Positions 19,204 to 28,843 of a stretch of DNA of 64,000 bases are shown piece after piece. The stretch lies in assembly GCA_032251435.1 (NCBI GenBank), contig JAVVEH010000017.1:25048-89047 (forward strand), read 5' to 3'. Both the position numbers and the translations under genes were made by a program. The notes beneath the pieces were generated by a model, which ran no database searches, was not told the DNA's origin, and saw nothing but the letters and a program-made list of their open reading frames with translations. Positions within the stretch are counted from its first letter, which is position 1; each line of letters opens with the position of its first letter. This stretch comes from JAVVEH01 sp032251435. GTDB lineage: Bacteria > Verrucomicrobiota > Lentisphaeria > Oligosphaerales > MVZH01.

Positions 19204-19425
19204 ATACCTCACAGCTCCTGCATCTTTGTACAATAATACTTTACTGTTTCAAATTCGGCTTCCGGCGGAATGAGGTGATCGGGACAGGGGACGTACCCCC
19301 GAGATCGATCAATGGCCCATTCTTGAAGCAAATATCTTCCCGGAAGTGGGCAAAATCAAACTGCGCACCAGACTTGAATGCATATTTGACGTTCTGACAG
19401 GTCATTTTCATTCAGTTTCAAAAAC

Positions 19426-20418
19426 TTATCCATCATGTGCATGATTCACATAAAGATCCGTTGAAAGGTATTTCAGGCCGCTGTCGCAAACCAGCATGGC
19501 GACACAGGCTCCTCTCTCGCACCCGCCAAGCACCTGCAATGCACCAGCCAGATTGGCACCGGAACTGAAGCCGCCGAAAATACCTTCCTCGCGGGCCAGC
19601 AGACGCGCACAACGGGTCGCCTCATCGTCGGTCACTTGCAGGTAATCATGGACCAAATTCTTCTGCAGAAGCGGCAACGCAGGCATGGAATAACCGCCGC
19701 CCTGGATTTTGTGGCTCTGGCATGTTATGGGCTGTCCGGCAAGCACGGCCGCGCTGGCCGGTTCAATCAGATATCCTCGTATCTCCGCGTTCTGCTTGCG
19801 GAGATAGCGCATGATGCCGGTAAAGGTGCCCCCGGTGCCGGTAAAATCGACAAATACGGTTACCTCGCCTTTCGATTGTCTCCAGATTTCCGGCCCCGTA
19901 TATCGCTCGTGGGCGAGTGCGCTGCCGGCCAGCAGAAACTGATCGGCACGAAAGGCTTTCCGCTCCCGTACAATTTCTTTTGTCCGCGCCTCGACCAGGG
20001 CGAGGTCCTCTCCGGATACTTGATTGGGCGGCGAGTGCGGTGCCTGATCCACCAAAACCACCTCGGCGCCCAAGGCAGCCATCATGCGGGCGCGTTCCAT
20101 GGTGTTGCCTCGGGACATCACCGCGACAAAGGGGTGTCCCAACGCCCGGCAGACAATCGCCAGTCCTGTCCCAGTGTTGCCACTGGTCAGTTCAACCACT
20201 GTCTGCCCCGGCACCAGATCCCCTTGCGCTTTGGCCTCGCGCACTATTTCGAGGGCGATCCGGTCTTTCTTGCTGAGGCCCGGATTCAAGTATTCGCACT
20301 TGGCCAGAATGCGTCCGTTCAAATCCAGAGTCTTCGCTATTTGATGCAATTCAACCAACGGCGTTTCGCCGATCGCATCAATGATTGAAGGATAGAGTGT
20401 ATCGGTTGCTGTCATCAT
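19426..20418 (-). CDS. cysteine synthase-family PLP enzyme
   Basis: 330 residues, fold type II PLP enzyme like CysK/CysM or cystathionine beta-synthase. The Schiff-base lysine is K51 in NPGLSKKDR (the usual form is SVKDR). The phosphate loop TSGNTGTG (78-85) and the glycine loop FTGTGGTFTG are intact. EIWRQSKGEVTVFVDFTG and GIFGGFSSGAN also match. It should make cysteine or a related amino acid from an activated serine. The start overlaps the stop of the broken URO-D-like gene by four bases, so the two were probably translated together. The exact substrate is uncertain. Confidence 0.88.
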   Translation of the reverse strand: MMTATDTLYPSIIDAIGETPLVELHQIAKTLDLNGRILAKCEYLNPGLSKKDRIALEIVREAKAQGDLVPGQTVVELTSGNTGTGLAIVCRALGHPFVAVMSRGNTMERARMMAALGAEVVLVDQAPHSPPNQVSGEDLALVEARTKEIVRERKAFRADQFLLAGSALAHERYTGPEIWRQSKGEVTVFVDFTGTGGTFTGIMRYLRKQNAEIRGYLIEPASAAVLAGQPITCQSHKIQGGGYSMPALPLLQKNLVHDYLQVTDDEATRCARLLAREEGIFGGFSSGANLAGALQVLGGCERGACVAMLVCDSGLKYLSTDLYVNHAHDG

Positions 20419-20882
20419 GCTGTCGCTCTACGTGAGTATTCAAGAGCAAGGCCGTACGCCTCGTCAAAGAGCGCTTCCAGGCTGGCAATCGGGATGTCCG
20501 GGGTTGCGCCGTTGCCAAGCGTGAACATGAACCGGCTATCTTTCCGAAAGTAGGTATTAAACATCCTGCGCGTTTCAGCCCGGACTTCCTCCACGGTTCC
20601 GTACGGGATGGTCTGCTGGACATCGAATCCTGCCCAGAAACAGATTTTGCCGCCGTGTTTCGACACGGTGTCCTCGGCACTCATGGCAAACTTCTGAATG
20701 GGATGGATGACCTGCATGTCCTGCGGATGCTCCGCAAGCAGCCTGTGCAAACGATCACGATGGTCCGGATCGTCATAAATATCCGGTCCCAGCCACTTCT
20801 GGAACATGATAGGCACCCGTCGGGCACAGCCCTGGCCGTCAATCACCCGGCGCATCTCTTCACGTGACAATGTCTCTATCAT
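20415..20882 (-). pseudogene. URO-D-family protein with large internal deletion, frame kept
   Basis: 155 residues where the family has about 330-400. The first ~60 residues match a URO-D-like N-terminus (SREEMRRVIDGQG, PDIYDDPDHRDRL). Residues from about 68 on match the C-terminal barrel end (KHGGKICFWAGFDVQQTIPYG, RKDSRFMFTLGNGATPDIP). The middle of the barrel is missing, so it cannot fold normally. AAGGAG sits nine bases before the ATG and the following gene overlaps by four bases, so it may still be translated, perhaps as a leader for coupling. Confidence 0.75.
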
Positions 20883-20945
20883 TTCAACTCACTCCTTGTC
20901 GCCTGATCATATTCCGGTCTTAAACACAGGGCATCCTATTTGCGC

Positions 20946-22046
20946 TTAGATAATTTCCAGTTGGTCCCTGTCTGGAAATTCCGGAAATGGCGCGAAGGGC
21001 AGGGTCTGGTACCAGAAGGCCACGGAGCATATGTCGTGCTGTCCGGGGTAGTATCGACCGCCGCTTCGCCAGCCCAAGGCCTGGATGGTGACTCTGAGAT
21101 CCTCCTCAAAGCGGATCGGATCCATGATGTGCCAGCGATACATGGCATGGCGATGCTGGGAGTTGTATGTCCCGTCAGGGCGAAGCACCTGGTGCATGCC
21201 CATGAAGGGCGTCGAATACTCCACATACTGTCCATCAGAATCCCAGTTGTATGCTCCGCCAAAGTAATCTTCCGTGCCGGTTCCGCAGATAGTCGGAAAA
21301 TCCGTATCGCCATCGAGGTAGAACTTGATCTCGCCTTCTCCCCACCAGCCGTTGTTATTAATTCCCCAGCCCATTGACGTCCCCACATAGTGTCCGCGCC
21401 CTTTTATACCGTCGACGATCGTGTAGGGCTCTTTGTATGGGATGGGATTGGTCCGCCTGAACTGCGCATGGAAATATGCACAGTCCTCCTGAACATCCGT
21501 CAGCGTGTAGTTAATCTGGTAGAACACCATGCTTGCCTCTGTTGGATGCCCATTCTGGACGGTCATGCGACATCTTCGACGGAAAGGCATCTCCCAGAAG
21601 CAGTTCAGTCCCCGGCTGGGGTTCACGCAGACTGGCAGGGAGTTCACGCGCACGAGGGGCCCGCGGGTGCCGCCTTCATTGAACCCGACCCAGGGCGCCG
21701 CGAAGAAATCGCACATGGGTGTTTCAACGGAGGGTAGATCCTGGTCATCCCAGTAGATTCGGAGAATGGAGTCTCTGTTGACTTTGCCGGCGAACCACAT
21801 GCTTTGAATAGCGCCAGGCCCCGTAATGTCCGCCAGTTCATAGGTCTCGCCGGGTTGGATGTCACGCTTGCACGGGCAGCATTTCCATCCAACGCCAAGC
21901 TCGCGCGCCGGCCCCTGAGGGCCCGGCTCTGCCATGCCGCCTCTGCCCTTTTCCCCCGTGGGGTTTTCGGCGCTGATGGAGCGCGTCTTCGCCCTTGAAA
22001 GGCGGGACAGATTACCCAAATTCATTCCTAATCCATTGAACATCAT
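20946..22046 (-). CDS. GH172/DUF2961-family glycosidase
   Basis: 366 residues, no signal peptide; AAGGAG nine bases before the ATG. GH172 members act on alpha-D-fructofuranosides and D-arabinofuranosides. The two conserved glutamate motifs are present: NNGWWGEGEIKFYLDGD (E237/E239) and CGTGTEDYFGGAYNW (E259), as are the N-terminal SMWFAGKV and ILRIYWDDQDLPSVE. The length matches single-domain members. It lies 63 bases upstream of the broken URO-D gene on the same strand. The substrate is inferred from the family only. Confidence 0.85.
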   Translation of the reverse strand: MMFNGLGMNLGNLSRLSRAKTRSISAENPTGEKGRGGMAEPGPQGPARELGVGWKCCPCKRDIQPGETYELADITGPGAIQSMWFAGKVNRDSILRIYWDDQDLPSVETPMCDFFAAPWVGFNEGGTRGPLVRVNSLPVCVNPSRGLNCFWEMPFRRRCRMTVQNGHPTEASMVFYQINYTLTDVQEDCAYFHAQFRRTNPIPYKEPYTIVDGIKGRGHYVGTSMGWGINNNGWWGEGEIKFYLDGDTDFPTICGTGTEDYFGGAYNWDSDGQYVEYSTPFMGMHQVLRPDGTYNSQHRHAMYRWHIMDPIRFEEDLRVTIQALGWRSGGRYYPGQHDICSVAFWYQTLPFAPFPEFPDRDQLEII

Positions 22047-22133
22047 TTCTTTCGTCTCCTTGATAAATGTTTTGAAGGATGACCAATCCTGTTGTTCAAC
22101 CTTCCATGCCGGGACAGCGCCACTGGATGGGAT

Positions 22134-23882
22134 TCAGAATCCTCCCCTGCCAAGGAGATCTTCCTTGCGCAGGGCGTACAGACCGACCTTGAAGGCGCGC
22201 TGGAGGAATGTCCTGGAATCGATAGTGTGTTCTTCAAGGTACTTCTCCAAGGCGCGCGACTGATTCTTCGAACCCGGCGCGTGCCTCATCTTCAGTTCGA
22301 CGCCCTCGCCCCCGCTGGCGAACCACTCGCGGTCGGCGAAGGCAAGCTCCCGTTCCATCGCTCCATCGCCGTGCAGGAGCCTATCGATCCCGTAACTGAG
22401 GATCTTCCTCGCTTCAAGTTTATGAAAGCGGTTGGAAACTTCTTCCAGCGCTTTGCTCCCACCCGCAGACAGGTGGACGCTGAAGTTGACTCTGTCGGTA
22501 TACATGAAGGTGTAGGATTCAGCATCGTCCCATGCCTTTCGCCATTCCGCAAATGGCCGGGTCTTCAACACCATCGCCCGGCAAAGTGTTTCAACCATCA
22601 GCATGTTGCCCTCATGGTTGAACCGTTCATCTCCGAGGGTGAGCTTTGTTCCAGGAGATTCGCTGAAGCGCTCCCCCATCACCGCCCAGATGTCGGCAAG
22701 AGGCAGGTTGTTCTCTTTGCAGATCGTCCGGATGACCGTGTTGAGCGCGGCAATCTTACGGTTCTCTTCGCTTTCGGGGTCGTTGGTCGACATCGGAATC
22801 GTTGTGACGATCAGCTTGGCGCCGAGCCTCTTCGCGGATTCCGCAATGGACATGAAGGACTTCCTGTAATCGTCGGCCGGTGTTCCTTCCCGGGCATCCT
22901 CAATGGGCGGAACGAGAATCATCCAACGTTCCCGGTTGTTCCCGCTCATGGCCTTCAGGTCTTTGGCAAGGTTGGCGAGATTGCTCTTCAGCTTCGCCAC
23001 ATTTCGCGTGGTCACCATTTCGCCGCCGTCGTTCAGAATATCCAGCAGCATTTTGTACCACCCTCCGGGCCGACCGCCCGAAGTCACCTGACGGGTGCCC
23101 ACCCCGATGACCTGTGGCGATGCGTTCCACGTCTGTTCGAGAGCCTCGCATTCTGCATCCGTCAGTCCCATGGTCTTGAGAATCCCCAAGGCCATCACCC
23201 TATGCCCCACGGCAACGGGATGAATGCCGTCGCTGCTGATCACATTGCGCCGGCCGGTTTCTTCCGGGTTTTTAATTTTTGCAATCCTGGCAAACGCCGC
23301 TTCGTTCAGAAGCGCAATGGGCAGACCCCGCTGTTTTGCCAGCTCCCTGAGAAAGGCATTGTAGGAGTCCGCTTTCTGGTTGAGCCTGAATTCGGGATCC
23401 TCGGTGATCTGGGTGAAGGTCGACAGGATCACCTTTGTCCCTGCGGCTTCGCATGTGTGGAGAATTCGCGGGACATAGATTTTGAAGTCTTCAAGCTCGC
23501 ACCCCATCCCGGGGTCGGGCTGGTAGGCCCCGATCTTGGCCGTCGGATCCGTATGCCAGACATCATTGACACCGACCGACAGAAAGAGATGGTCGGGCTT
23601 CTGCCGGAGAATGCTGTCCAGACGCAGCAGCATGTCGGACGATTTATTGCCCGGGATACCGGCATAGATTCCCTTTGCATAAATGCCGTGGGCCTTGAGT
23701 CCGTGAATCACCAGACGGCAGTATCCACCGTACTCCTCCCCCCCGGCCGTTATCGAGTCTCCCAGGAAGGCGACCGTGTCGCCATCTTGAACCAAAAGCT
23801 TTCTGGTTGCAGGCTCTTCTCCCCGAACAGCGAATACCACAAAGACTAACAGCAGGGACACAATTGAGACTACTCGTTTCAT
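22134..23882 (-). CDS. secreted two-domain SGNH/GDSL hydrolase
   Basis: 582 residues from the ATG at 23882 (AGGATG upstream). Signal peptide about 1-21. The N-terminal SGNH esterase shows block I FLGDSIT (GDS at 41-43), GIPGNKSSDML, block III GVNDVWH (N106) and the C-terminal DGIHP (D218, H221). A second SGNH-like half follows (about 290-450: RERWMILVPPIEDARE, LADIWAVMG, RFNHEGNMLM) without an obvious nucleophile serine, then a roughly 130-residue tail. Likely a carbohydrate deacetylase with a second, possibly inactive, domain. Confidence 0.82.
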   Translation of the reverse strand: MKRVVSIVSLLLVFVVFAVRGEEPATRKLLVQDGDTVAFLGDSITAGGEEYGGYCRLVIHGLKAHGIYAKGIYAGIPGNKSSDMLLRLDSILRQKPDHLFLSVGVNDVWHTDPTAKIGAYQPDPGMGCELEDFKIYVPRILHTCEAAGTKVILSTFTQITEDPEFRLNQKADSYNAFLRELAKQRGLPIALLNEAAFARIAKIKNPEETGRRNVISSDGIHPVAVGHRVMALGILKTMGLTDAECEALEQTWNASPQVIGVGTRQVTSGGRPGGWYKMLLDILNDGGEMVTTRNVAKLKSNLANLAKDLKAMSGNNRERWMILVPPIEDAREGTPADDYRKSFMSIAESAKRLGAKLIVTTIPMSTNDPESEENRKIAALNTVIRTICKENNLPLADIWAVMGERFSESPGTKLTLGDERFNHEGNMLMVETLCRAMVLKTRPFAEWRKAWDDAESYTFMYTDRVNFSVHLSAGGSKALEEVSNRFHKLEARKILSYGIDRLLHGDGAMERELAFADREWFASGGEGVELKMRHAPGSKNQSRALEKYLEEHTIDSRTFLQRAFKVGLYALRKEDLLGRGGF

Positions 23883-24024
23883 GTCACACATCCTACTTGG
23901 GGTTATGGCAGCAAGATGCCGCTTTTATTCCGATTCTTGTCAAAAATGTTTCTTTTTGTCTTCCGTAAGTTCCGTTTCATTGTGTCGATCATTTTGATCG
24001 CAAAATGGAATTAACAGTTACGAC

Positions 24025-25245
24025 TCAGTAGAGGAAACCGGCCAGATAGAGCGGGATTTGGGGGCCGGCCCCATGCTCGGCGCCGTCCTTGAAAAGAAGA
24101 CCGTTCTGGAGTCCCGCCAGTTGTTTCATGCACTTGTCAGGGCCTCCGATTTCAATCTCATACCGGCATTTCTGGCCGCATAGCGAAAAATCAACACACT
24201 CAGAGGTATGCAATGGGTGAATATGGCTCACTTGAGAGCTGAAAAAGGATTCACGCAAGTTGCCTCGCTCGACCGAGCTCTGCCATAGTCCGCTGCTGAT
24301 GGCGTAATAGAGGTTCGGGTTGTTCAAGAGTATTTTCGATTTCTTGATTGATCTGACATTCTTGTTGGCCATTGCCACTACGGTGGCCAGTTCGGCACGT
24401 TGCAGTAAATCCAGGAACTCGTAAAGGGTATCACGGCTGACATCGAGCTCGTTGGTGAGCGAGGCCGTGCTCAGGGTGGGGATGGTACTCATCGAAAGAA
24501 AGGCCAGAAGTTTCTTCATCTTCAGGCTGCTCAGTGTCTGAAGAGGGCGGGTACTGGGAATGTCTTCATAAATGACTTTCTCGATGACAGCGGCAAGCAG
24601 CTGTAAATAATCATTTGGGGCGCAGGAAAGAAAAAACGGGAAGTATCCGGTCGTGCAGTAGGTCTCGAAATCGCGCAGAATGGTTGAATGCACACGGGTT
24701 AGCTTCCTGCTAATGGACAAGTGATCCTGCACGATGTTTTCAAATGGGTAGGCAGTCCAGTGCTGACCATATGTCACATTCAAATATTCACGGAAAGACA
24801 AGCCTTTCAGTGTGTAGGTTAACATCCGGCGGGAGAGATCGCCGCGCTCGTGCAGAATGTTAACCATGGAACTTCCCAGAATAATGAACTGCTTGCCGGG
24901 ATAGCTGTCATAGAGAGCTTTGACAGCCTGGCTCCAATCTGGATATTTGTGCACCTCGTCTATGATGACACATTCGCCATAATATTTAAAATATTCATCC
25001 ACGGATTCATAAAGTCCGGTTTTGAGAATCAGCGGATTATCCGCAGATAGGTACAAGCATTTCTCGACACTATCGTACTTCCGTTTATAGTGCTGGAGAA
25101 CTAGGGTTGTTTTCCCGCTGCCGCGTGCCCCAACGATACCTATCAAACGGTGCTTCCAATTGATTCTGTCAGAAAGATACCGGATGAAATCAGTAGGGAT
25201 ATCGGCAACGACTCGCCCGTGTACCGCAAATAAATCGCTTAACAT
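24025..25245 (-). CDS. AAA ATPase with winged-helix/DUF4143-like C-terminus
   Basis: 406 residues. Walker A GARGSGKTT (39-47), Walker B CVIIDEVHKYPDW, sensor IILGSSMVNIL. A winged-helix segment (STIPTLSTASLTNELDVSRD) and a PD-(D/E)XK-like end (YEIEIGGPDKCMKQL) follow, the usual order in the AAA_14/DUF4143 family. The role of this family is not established. The end LYLAGFLY, near residue 400, may be shortened. It is isolated, on the same strand as the GH172/SGNH block, and next to a GH95 stump. Confidence 0.8.
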   Translation of the reverse strand: MLSDLFAVHGRVVADIPTDFIRYLSDRINWKHRLIGIVGARGSGKTTLVLQHYKRKYDSVEKCLYLSADNPLILKTGLYESVDEYFKYYGECVIIDEVHKYPDWSQAVKALYDSYPGKQFIILGSSMVNILHERGDLSRRMLTYTLKGLSFREYLNVTYGQHWTAYPFENIVQDHLSISRKLTRVHSTILRDFETYCTTGYFPFFLSCAPNDYLQLLAAVIEKVIYEDIPSTRPLQTLSSLKMKKLLAFLSMSTIPTLSTASLTNELDVSRDTLYEFLDLLQRAELATVVAMANKNVRSIKKSKILLNNPNLYYAISSGLWQSSVERGNLRESFFSSQVSHIHPLHTSECVDFSLCGQKCRYEIEIGGPDKCMKQLAGLQNGLLFKDGAEHGAGPQIPLYLAGFLY

Positions 25246-25368
25246 ATCGCTACTCCAGATCGGATTCCAACACGCATGACGGATACAGGAAACATACCAT
25301 GATCGCCCGTTCCGTCAACCGCATTCGACAAAATAGCCGTTTTTTGTCGCCCAGAAAAAACAAAACAA

Positions 25369-25805
25369 TCACTTAAAACACATAACACGAGATTGGCACA
25401 ACGCCGTTGGGAGCCCCTGTCGCTTGGGTTCCCCCCAAACGGCGACTTCGCTTGTCATCTGTCTGCCATCGAAAGAGACTATACAGCCATTTGCGACATT
25501 TGAGATACCGCGGATCGTAACTTTCACCGGCCGGTTCCGTTTCCATGCAAGGTCAACTTCAAAACCGCCGCGCGCCCGCAATCCTGTGACGCCGCCCTCG
25601 GACCACGCCTCGGGCAGGGCGGGCGGCAGGCCGATAATATAGCCGCCATCCACGGTCTGCCGGTGACTCTGCGCAAGCATCTCGGCAATGGCCGCCGTGA
25701 TCCCTAAATTGCTGTCGATCTGAAACGGCGGGCAGGCACCCCATAGATTGGCATAGAAGCCGCCCCTGCCGGTGTAGCTGACCGGGGAGAATGGCCACGA
25801 AAAGT
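25369..25805 (-). pseudogene. 3' stump of a GH95 alpha-L-fucosidase-like gene
   Basis: Continuous frame matching only the last ~145 residues of GH95: LWGACPPFQIDSNLGITAA with the catalytic Asp region, AEMLAQSH, GLPPALPEAWSEG, LRARGGFEVDLAWK. Nothing of the roughly 600-residue N-terminal part is present, since homology starts abruptly near 25805. Unlike the two complete GH95 genes here, the stump has no octamer-repeat insertion after MLAQSH, so it is a useful outgroup. No start codon or ribosome site supports expression. Confidence 0.8.
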
Positions 25806-25956
25806 CACGAATAAGCCGACCACAATCAAGTTGATTCTATGGGCTGAAAAATAAACGAAACAAGCTAAATTGACTGATCATTCACCGTCAAACGATGATT
25901 AACGCCCGCGGAAGCGATTCGACGCGTCGGCGGGGAAGGCATAAAAGCGGAAAACG

Positions 25957-28320
25957 ATGGATATGGACTTCTATATTTCTCAGAGTGGTGATGATCTTAA
26001 CCCGGGGACATTCGACCAGCCGTTCAAATCGGTGGGGCGCGCGCGAGCCGAGGTCTGTGACTGCGGTGAGCGCGGCGAGCGCCCCATTACGGTTCACTTG
26101 AGGGCGGGCGCCTATTATCTCGACGACACCCTCCGGTTCACGGCCGAGGATTCGGGGTCTCCCGAAGCCCCCGTGACCTACGCCGCGTATCAAGGCGAAG
26201 CTGTCGTCATCAGTGGCGGTACCCGGCTCGCTTTTGACTGGGCTCCGTACCGGGATGGCATTCTACAGGCGAAAACCCCGCCCGGTCTGGATATCGATCA
26301 GCTCTTCGTGAACGGGAAGCGCCAGCACATGGCGAGATACCCGAACTACGATCCGGCGGTCCGCCCGCTGAACGGATTCGCGGCCGCCGCGTTCAGTCCG
26401 GAACGCGCGGCGCGCTGGCGGGATCCGGCCGGTGGCTACATCCATGCCATGCATAGCAAGCATTGGGGCGGGTATCACTACCGTATCACCGGCAAGAATG
26501 CCGATGGCACGGTCGCCTACGAGGGCGGCTGGCAGAACAACCGTCAGATGGGCATGCACGATGAACACCGGTTTGTGGAAAATATCTTCGAGGAACTCGA
26601 CGCGCCCGGTGAATGGTTTCACCGTTCGGCAGGCTCACGGCAGGCGGGGATACTCTACTATTACCCGCCCGAAGATGTCGATGTCGATACGGCTATCTTC
26701 GAGATAGCTCGATTGAAGCATCTCGTCGAATTCAATGGCGTGCCTGAAAGCCCGGCGCGACACATCCGACTTCAAGGGCTGACATTCCGCCATGCGGCGC
26801 GGACGATTATGGAACCCTATGAGCCCTTGCTGCGCAGCGACTGGAGCATCTATCGCGGGGGCGCGGTTCTGTTTGCCGGGGCTGAAGACTGTGACATCGC
26901 CGACTGCGAATTTGATCAGGTTGGCGGCAACGCCGTGTTTGTCAGCGGCTACAACCGCCGGATCGTTGTCCGTGGCACCCATATCCATGGAACCGGGGGC
27001 AACGGGGTCTGCTTTGTGGGTTCGCCCGATTCTGTCCGCAGCCCGCTTTTTGAACGTTTCGAGCATCAGGCGTATCGGGATCTGGATCTGGGTGCCGGGC
27101 CCAAGACAGATAATTACCCTGCCGATTGTGTGGTCGAGGACTGTCTGATCCACGATATCGGCGTGGTTGAGAAACAGGTGTCGGGTGTCCAGATCTCCAT
27201 GTCGAGTGGTATTACCGTCCGGCATTGCTCCATCTATGATATATGCCGGGCCGGTATCAACATCAGCGAAGGCACCTTCGGCGGACATCTGATCGAATTC
27301 TGCGATGTCTTCGACACCGTTCTTGAGACCGATGACCACGGCAGTTTCAACTCGTGGGGCCGGGACCGCTACTGGGAGCTGGAGGGGGAACAACCCGAGG
27401 ACTTAGATCTGGCCGAAATCATGCTGCTGGACGCGGAGAAAACGATCATCCGCGACAGCCGCTGGCGCTGCGATCACGGCTGGGATGTGGATCTCGACGA
27501 CGGCTCGTCCAACTATGAGATCACCAACAACCTGTTCCTGCGCGGTGGCTTGAAACTGCGCGAAGGGTTTTACCGGCGGGTCTACAACAACATGGCCATC
27601 AACAGCACGCTTCACCCGCATGTCTGGTATCCGGACAGCCGGGATGTGGTCACCCATAACCTGTGGATGGCGCCGTATCGGCCCGTCCTGAAAAACTGGG
27701 GCGGGGAGATTGACCGTAACCTGTTTGTCTCCGAGTTTGATCGTCAGGCCTTTGCCGACAAGGGCTGCGATGCAAACTCCATCGTCGGCGACCCGATATT
27801 CGCGGATCCCGCGAACGGCGACTACCGGCTCGGGGAGGACTCCCCGCTACTGGGACACGGGTTCGAGAATTTCCCCATGGATCAGTTTGGGGTGAAGAAA
27901 CCGGCCTTGAAAGCCATTGCCCGGACACCTGACTTTCCCGACCCCATCCTCGATGCCGAACGTCCGGAGGGCAGGGCGGCGACCGCGATCTGGATGGGCG
28001 CGGAGGTCGCGGCATTGACCGGCGAGCAGTTCTCCGCCTTCGGGATCAAGCGGGAAGACGGGGGCATCCACCTGGTCACCGTGCCGCCGGATTCCGCGGC
28101 CGCGAAGGCAGGCCTCATGGAGCACGACCTGATCCAGCGCGTGAACGGCTGCCCCACGCGAACGGTGAAAGATCTTCGACAAACCATCAGCAATGCCGCC
28201 GGCGACACGCTCCGCATCCGCCTGATTAGAAACATCAAGACCGAGCTTGTGGAAATTGCCGTGGCAAAGTGCGAGGGCGATGCGCCACCGAACGGGCTGG
28301 GAAGCCCGTTCTACGGGTGA
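25957..28320 (+). CDS. right-handed beta-helix protein with C-terminal PDZ domain
   Basis: 787 residues, no signal peptide. It begins FYISQSGDDLNPGTFDQPFK, typical of parallel beta-helix proteins acting on polysaccharide. IRLQGLTFRHAART, ADCEFDQVGGNAVFVSG and VVRGTHIHGTGGNGV are helix coils. The helix domain ends near residue 650 (NGDYRLGEDSPLL). From about 690 a PDZ domain follows (VPPDSAAAKAGLMEHDLIQ, NAAGDTLRIRLIRN). At residues 222-230 the segment RSAGSRQAG comes from an inserted mini-repeat. The fusion of a beta-helix with PDZ echoes the PDZ domains in the DUF6288-type proteins. It could be a lyase or glycosidase; the catalytic residues are not identifiable by eye. Confidence 0.8.
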   Translation: MDMDFYISQSGDDLNPGTFDQPFKSVGRARAEVCDCGERGERPITVHLRAGAYYLDDTLRFTAEDSGSPEAPVTYAAYQGEAVVISGGTRLAFDWAPYRDGILQAKTPPGLDIDQLFVNGKRQHMARYPNYDPAVRPLNGFAAAAFSPERAARWRDPAGGYIHAMHSKHWGGYHYRITGKNADGTVAYEGGWQNNRQMGMHDEHRFVENIFEELDAPGEWFHRSAGSRQAGILYYYPPEDVDVDTAIFEIARLKHLVEFNGVPESPARHIRLQGLTFRHAARTIMEPYEPLLRSDWSIYRGGAVLFAGAEDCDIADCEFDQVGGNAVFVSGYNRRIVVRGTHIHGTGGNGVCFVGSPDSVRSPLFERFEHQAYRDLDLGAGPKTDNYPADCVVEDCLIHDIGVVEKQVSGVQISMSSGITVRHCSIYDICRAGINISEGTFGGHLIEFCDVFDTVLETDDHGSFNSWGRDRYWELEGEQPEDLDLAEIMLLDAEKTIIRDSRWRCDHGWDVDLDDGSSNYEITNNLFLRGGLKLREGFYRRVYNNMAINSTLHPHVWYPDSRDVVTHNLWMAPYRPVLKNWGGEIDRNLFVSEFDRQAFADKGCDANSIVGDPIFADPANGDYRLGEDSPLLGHGFENFPMDQFGVKKPALKAIARTPDFPDPILDAERPEGRAATAIWMGAEVAALTGEQFSAFGIKREDGGIHLVTVPPDSAAAKAGLMEHDLIQRVNGCPTRTVKDLRQTISNAAGDTLRIRLIRNIKTELVEIAVAKCEGDAPPNGLGSPFYG
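26623..26648 (+). repeat. mini-repeat copy 1, in frame inside the beta-helix gene
   Basis: CGTTCGGCAGGCTCACGG at 26623-26640 followed by CAGGCGGG, encoding RSAGSRQAG between EWFH and ILYYYPP. Other beta-helix proteins of this type have a short acidic or basic turn here. One of five similar ~25-bp sequences in the window (also at 30512, 49827, 59377, 60037). Confidence 0.6.
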
Positions 28321-28545
28321 GGAGCTCAGCGCCCCTTAGTCGGGCTTCCCAGCCCGACCGGAGACGCGTCTGTCGGACAGAGCCTGCCGGATTCGCCGCC
28401 AATACGTGGAACTTGCACTTGCGGCGACCTTAAAATTGGTCTTTATCCACGTTCATCTGCGGTTCAAAAACACTTTCAGGACACCCTTATACTAGCGCTC
28501 TCTGTTGCAATTCAGCAAATGAGAAGAAGGTTCATCTCTCCGCCG

Positions 28546-28770
28546 CTATTTTCCCCTTCGCACTTCCCCGGGGAGACGCTTGAAATGGGTTTTGAAAGCC
28601 CGGCTGAGTGAGGAACCGCTTGCCATGCCCACCCGGGACGCGATTCCATCCAGCGTAAGATCCGTGCGCTTCAACAAATCCGCCGCCATGTCCATCCGCA
28701 AGATCCGGTGTTTTATCCGGCGCTTTTTCGTGTAATAAAAGGTGTCTTTTCTTCTGGTGATATACCAAGG
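28546..28770 (-). pseudogene. C-terminal HTH remnant of an AraC-family regulator
   Basis: Reading the - strand, an open frame ending at the TAG at 28546-28548 encodes the second half of an AraC/XylS DNA-binding domain: LRMDMAADLLKRTDLTLDGI, then ASRVGMASGSSLSRAFK and THFKRLPGEVRRGK. A stop lies directly upstream and no ligand-binding domain or start codon exists. The rest of the 28321-28843 gap holds nothing I can name. It lies divergently upstream of the transglutaminase/formylglycine-type gene, a normal place for a regulator of that locus. Confidence 0.75.
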
Positions 28771-28843
28771 CAGTTATGAGCACCTATACAAATCCAATCA
28801 TCCCGGGCGACTGGAGCGACCCGGGTGTGGTTAGGAGTCATTG

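Noticed and set aside
22092..23849. 585-codon + strand open frame opposite the SGNH gene
   Set aside because: High G+C leaves the reverse frame open; the - strand has signal peptide and GDS/ND/DxxH blocks.
24267..24280. GCTCGACCGAGCTC in the first ATPase gene as a sixth mini-repeat copy
   Set aside because: It shares 13 bases with copy 2, but the rest of the element is absent and the encoded QSSVERG is not clearly an insertion.
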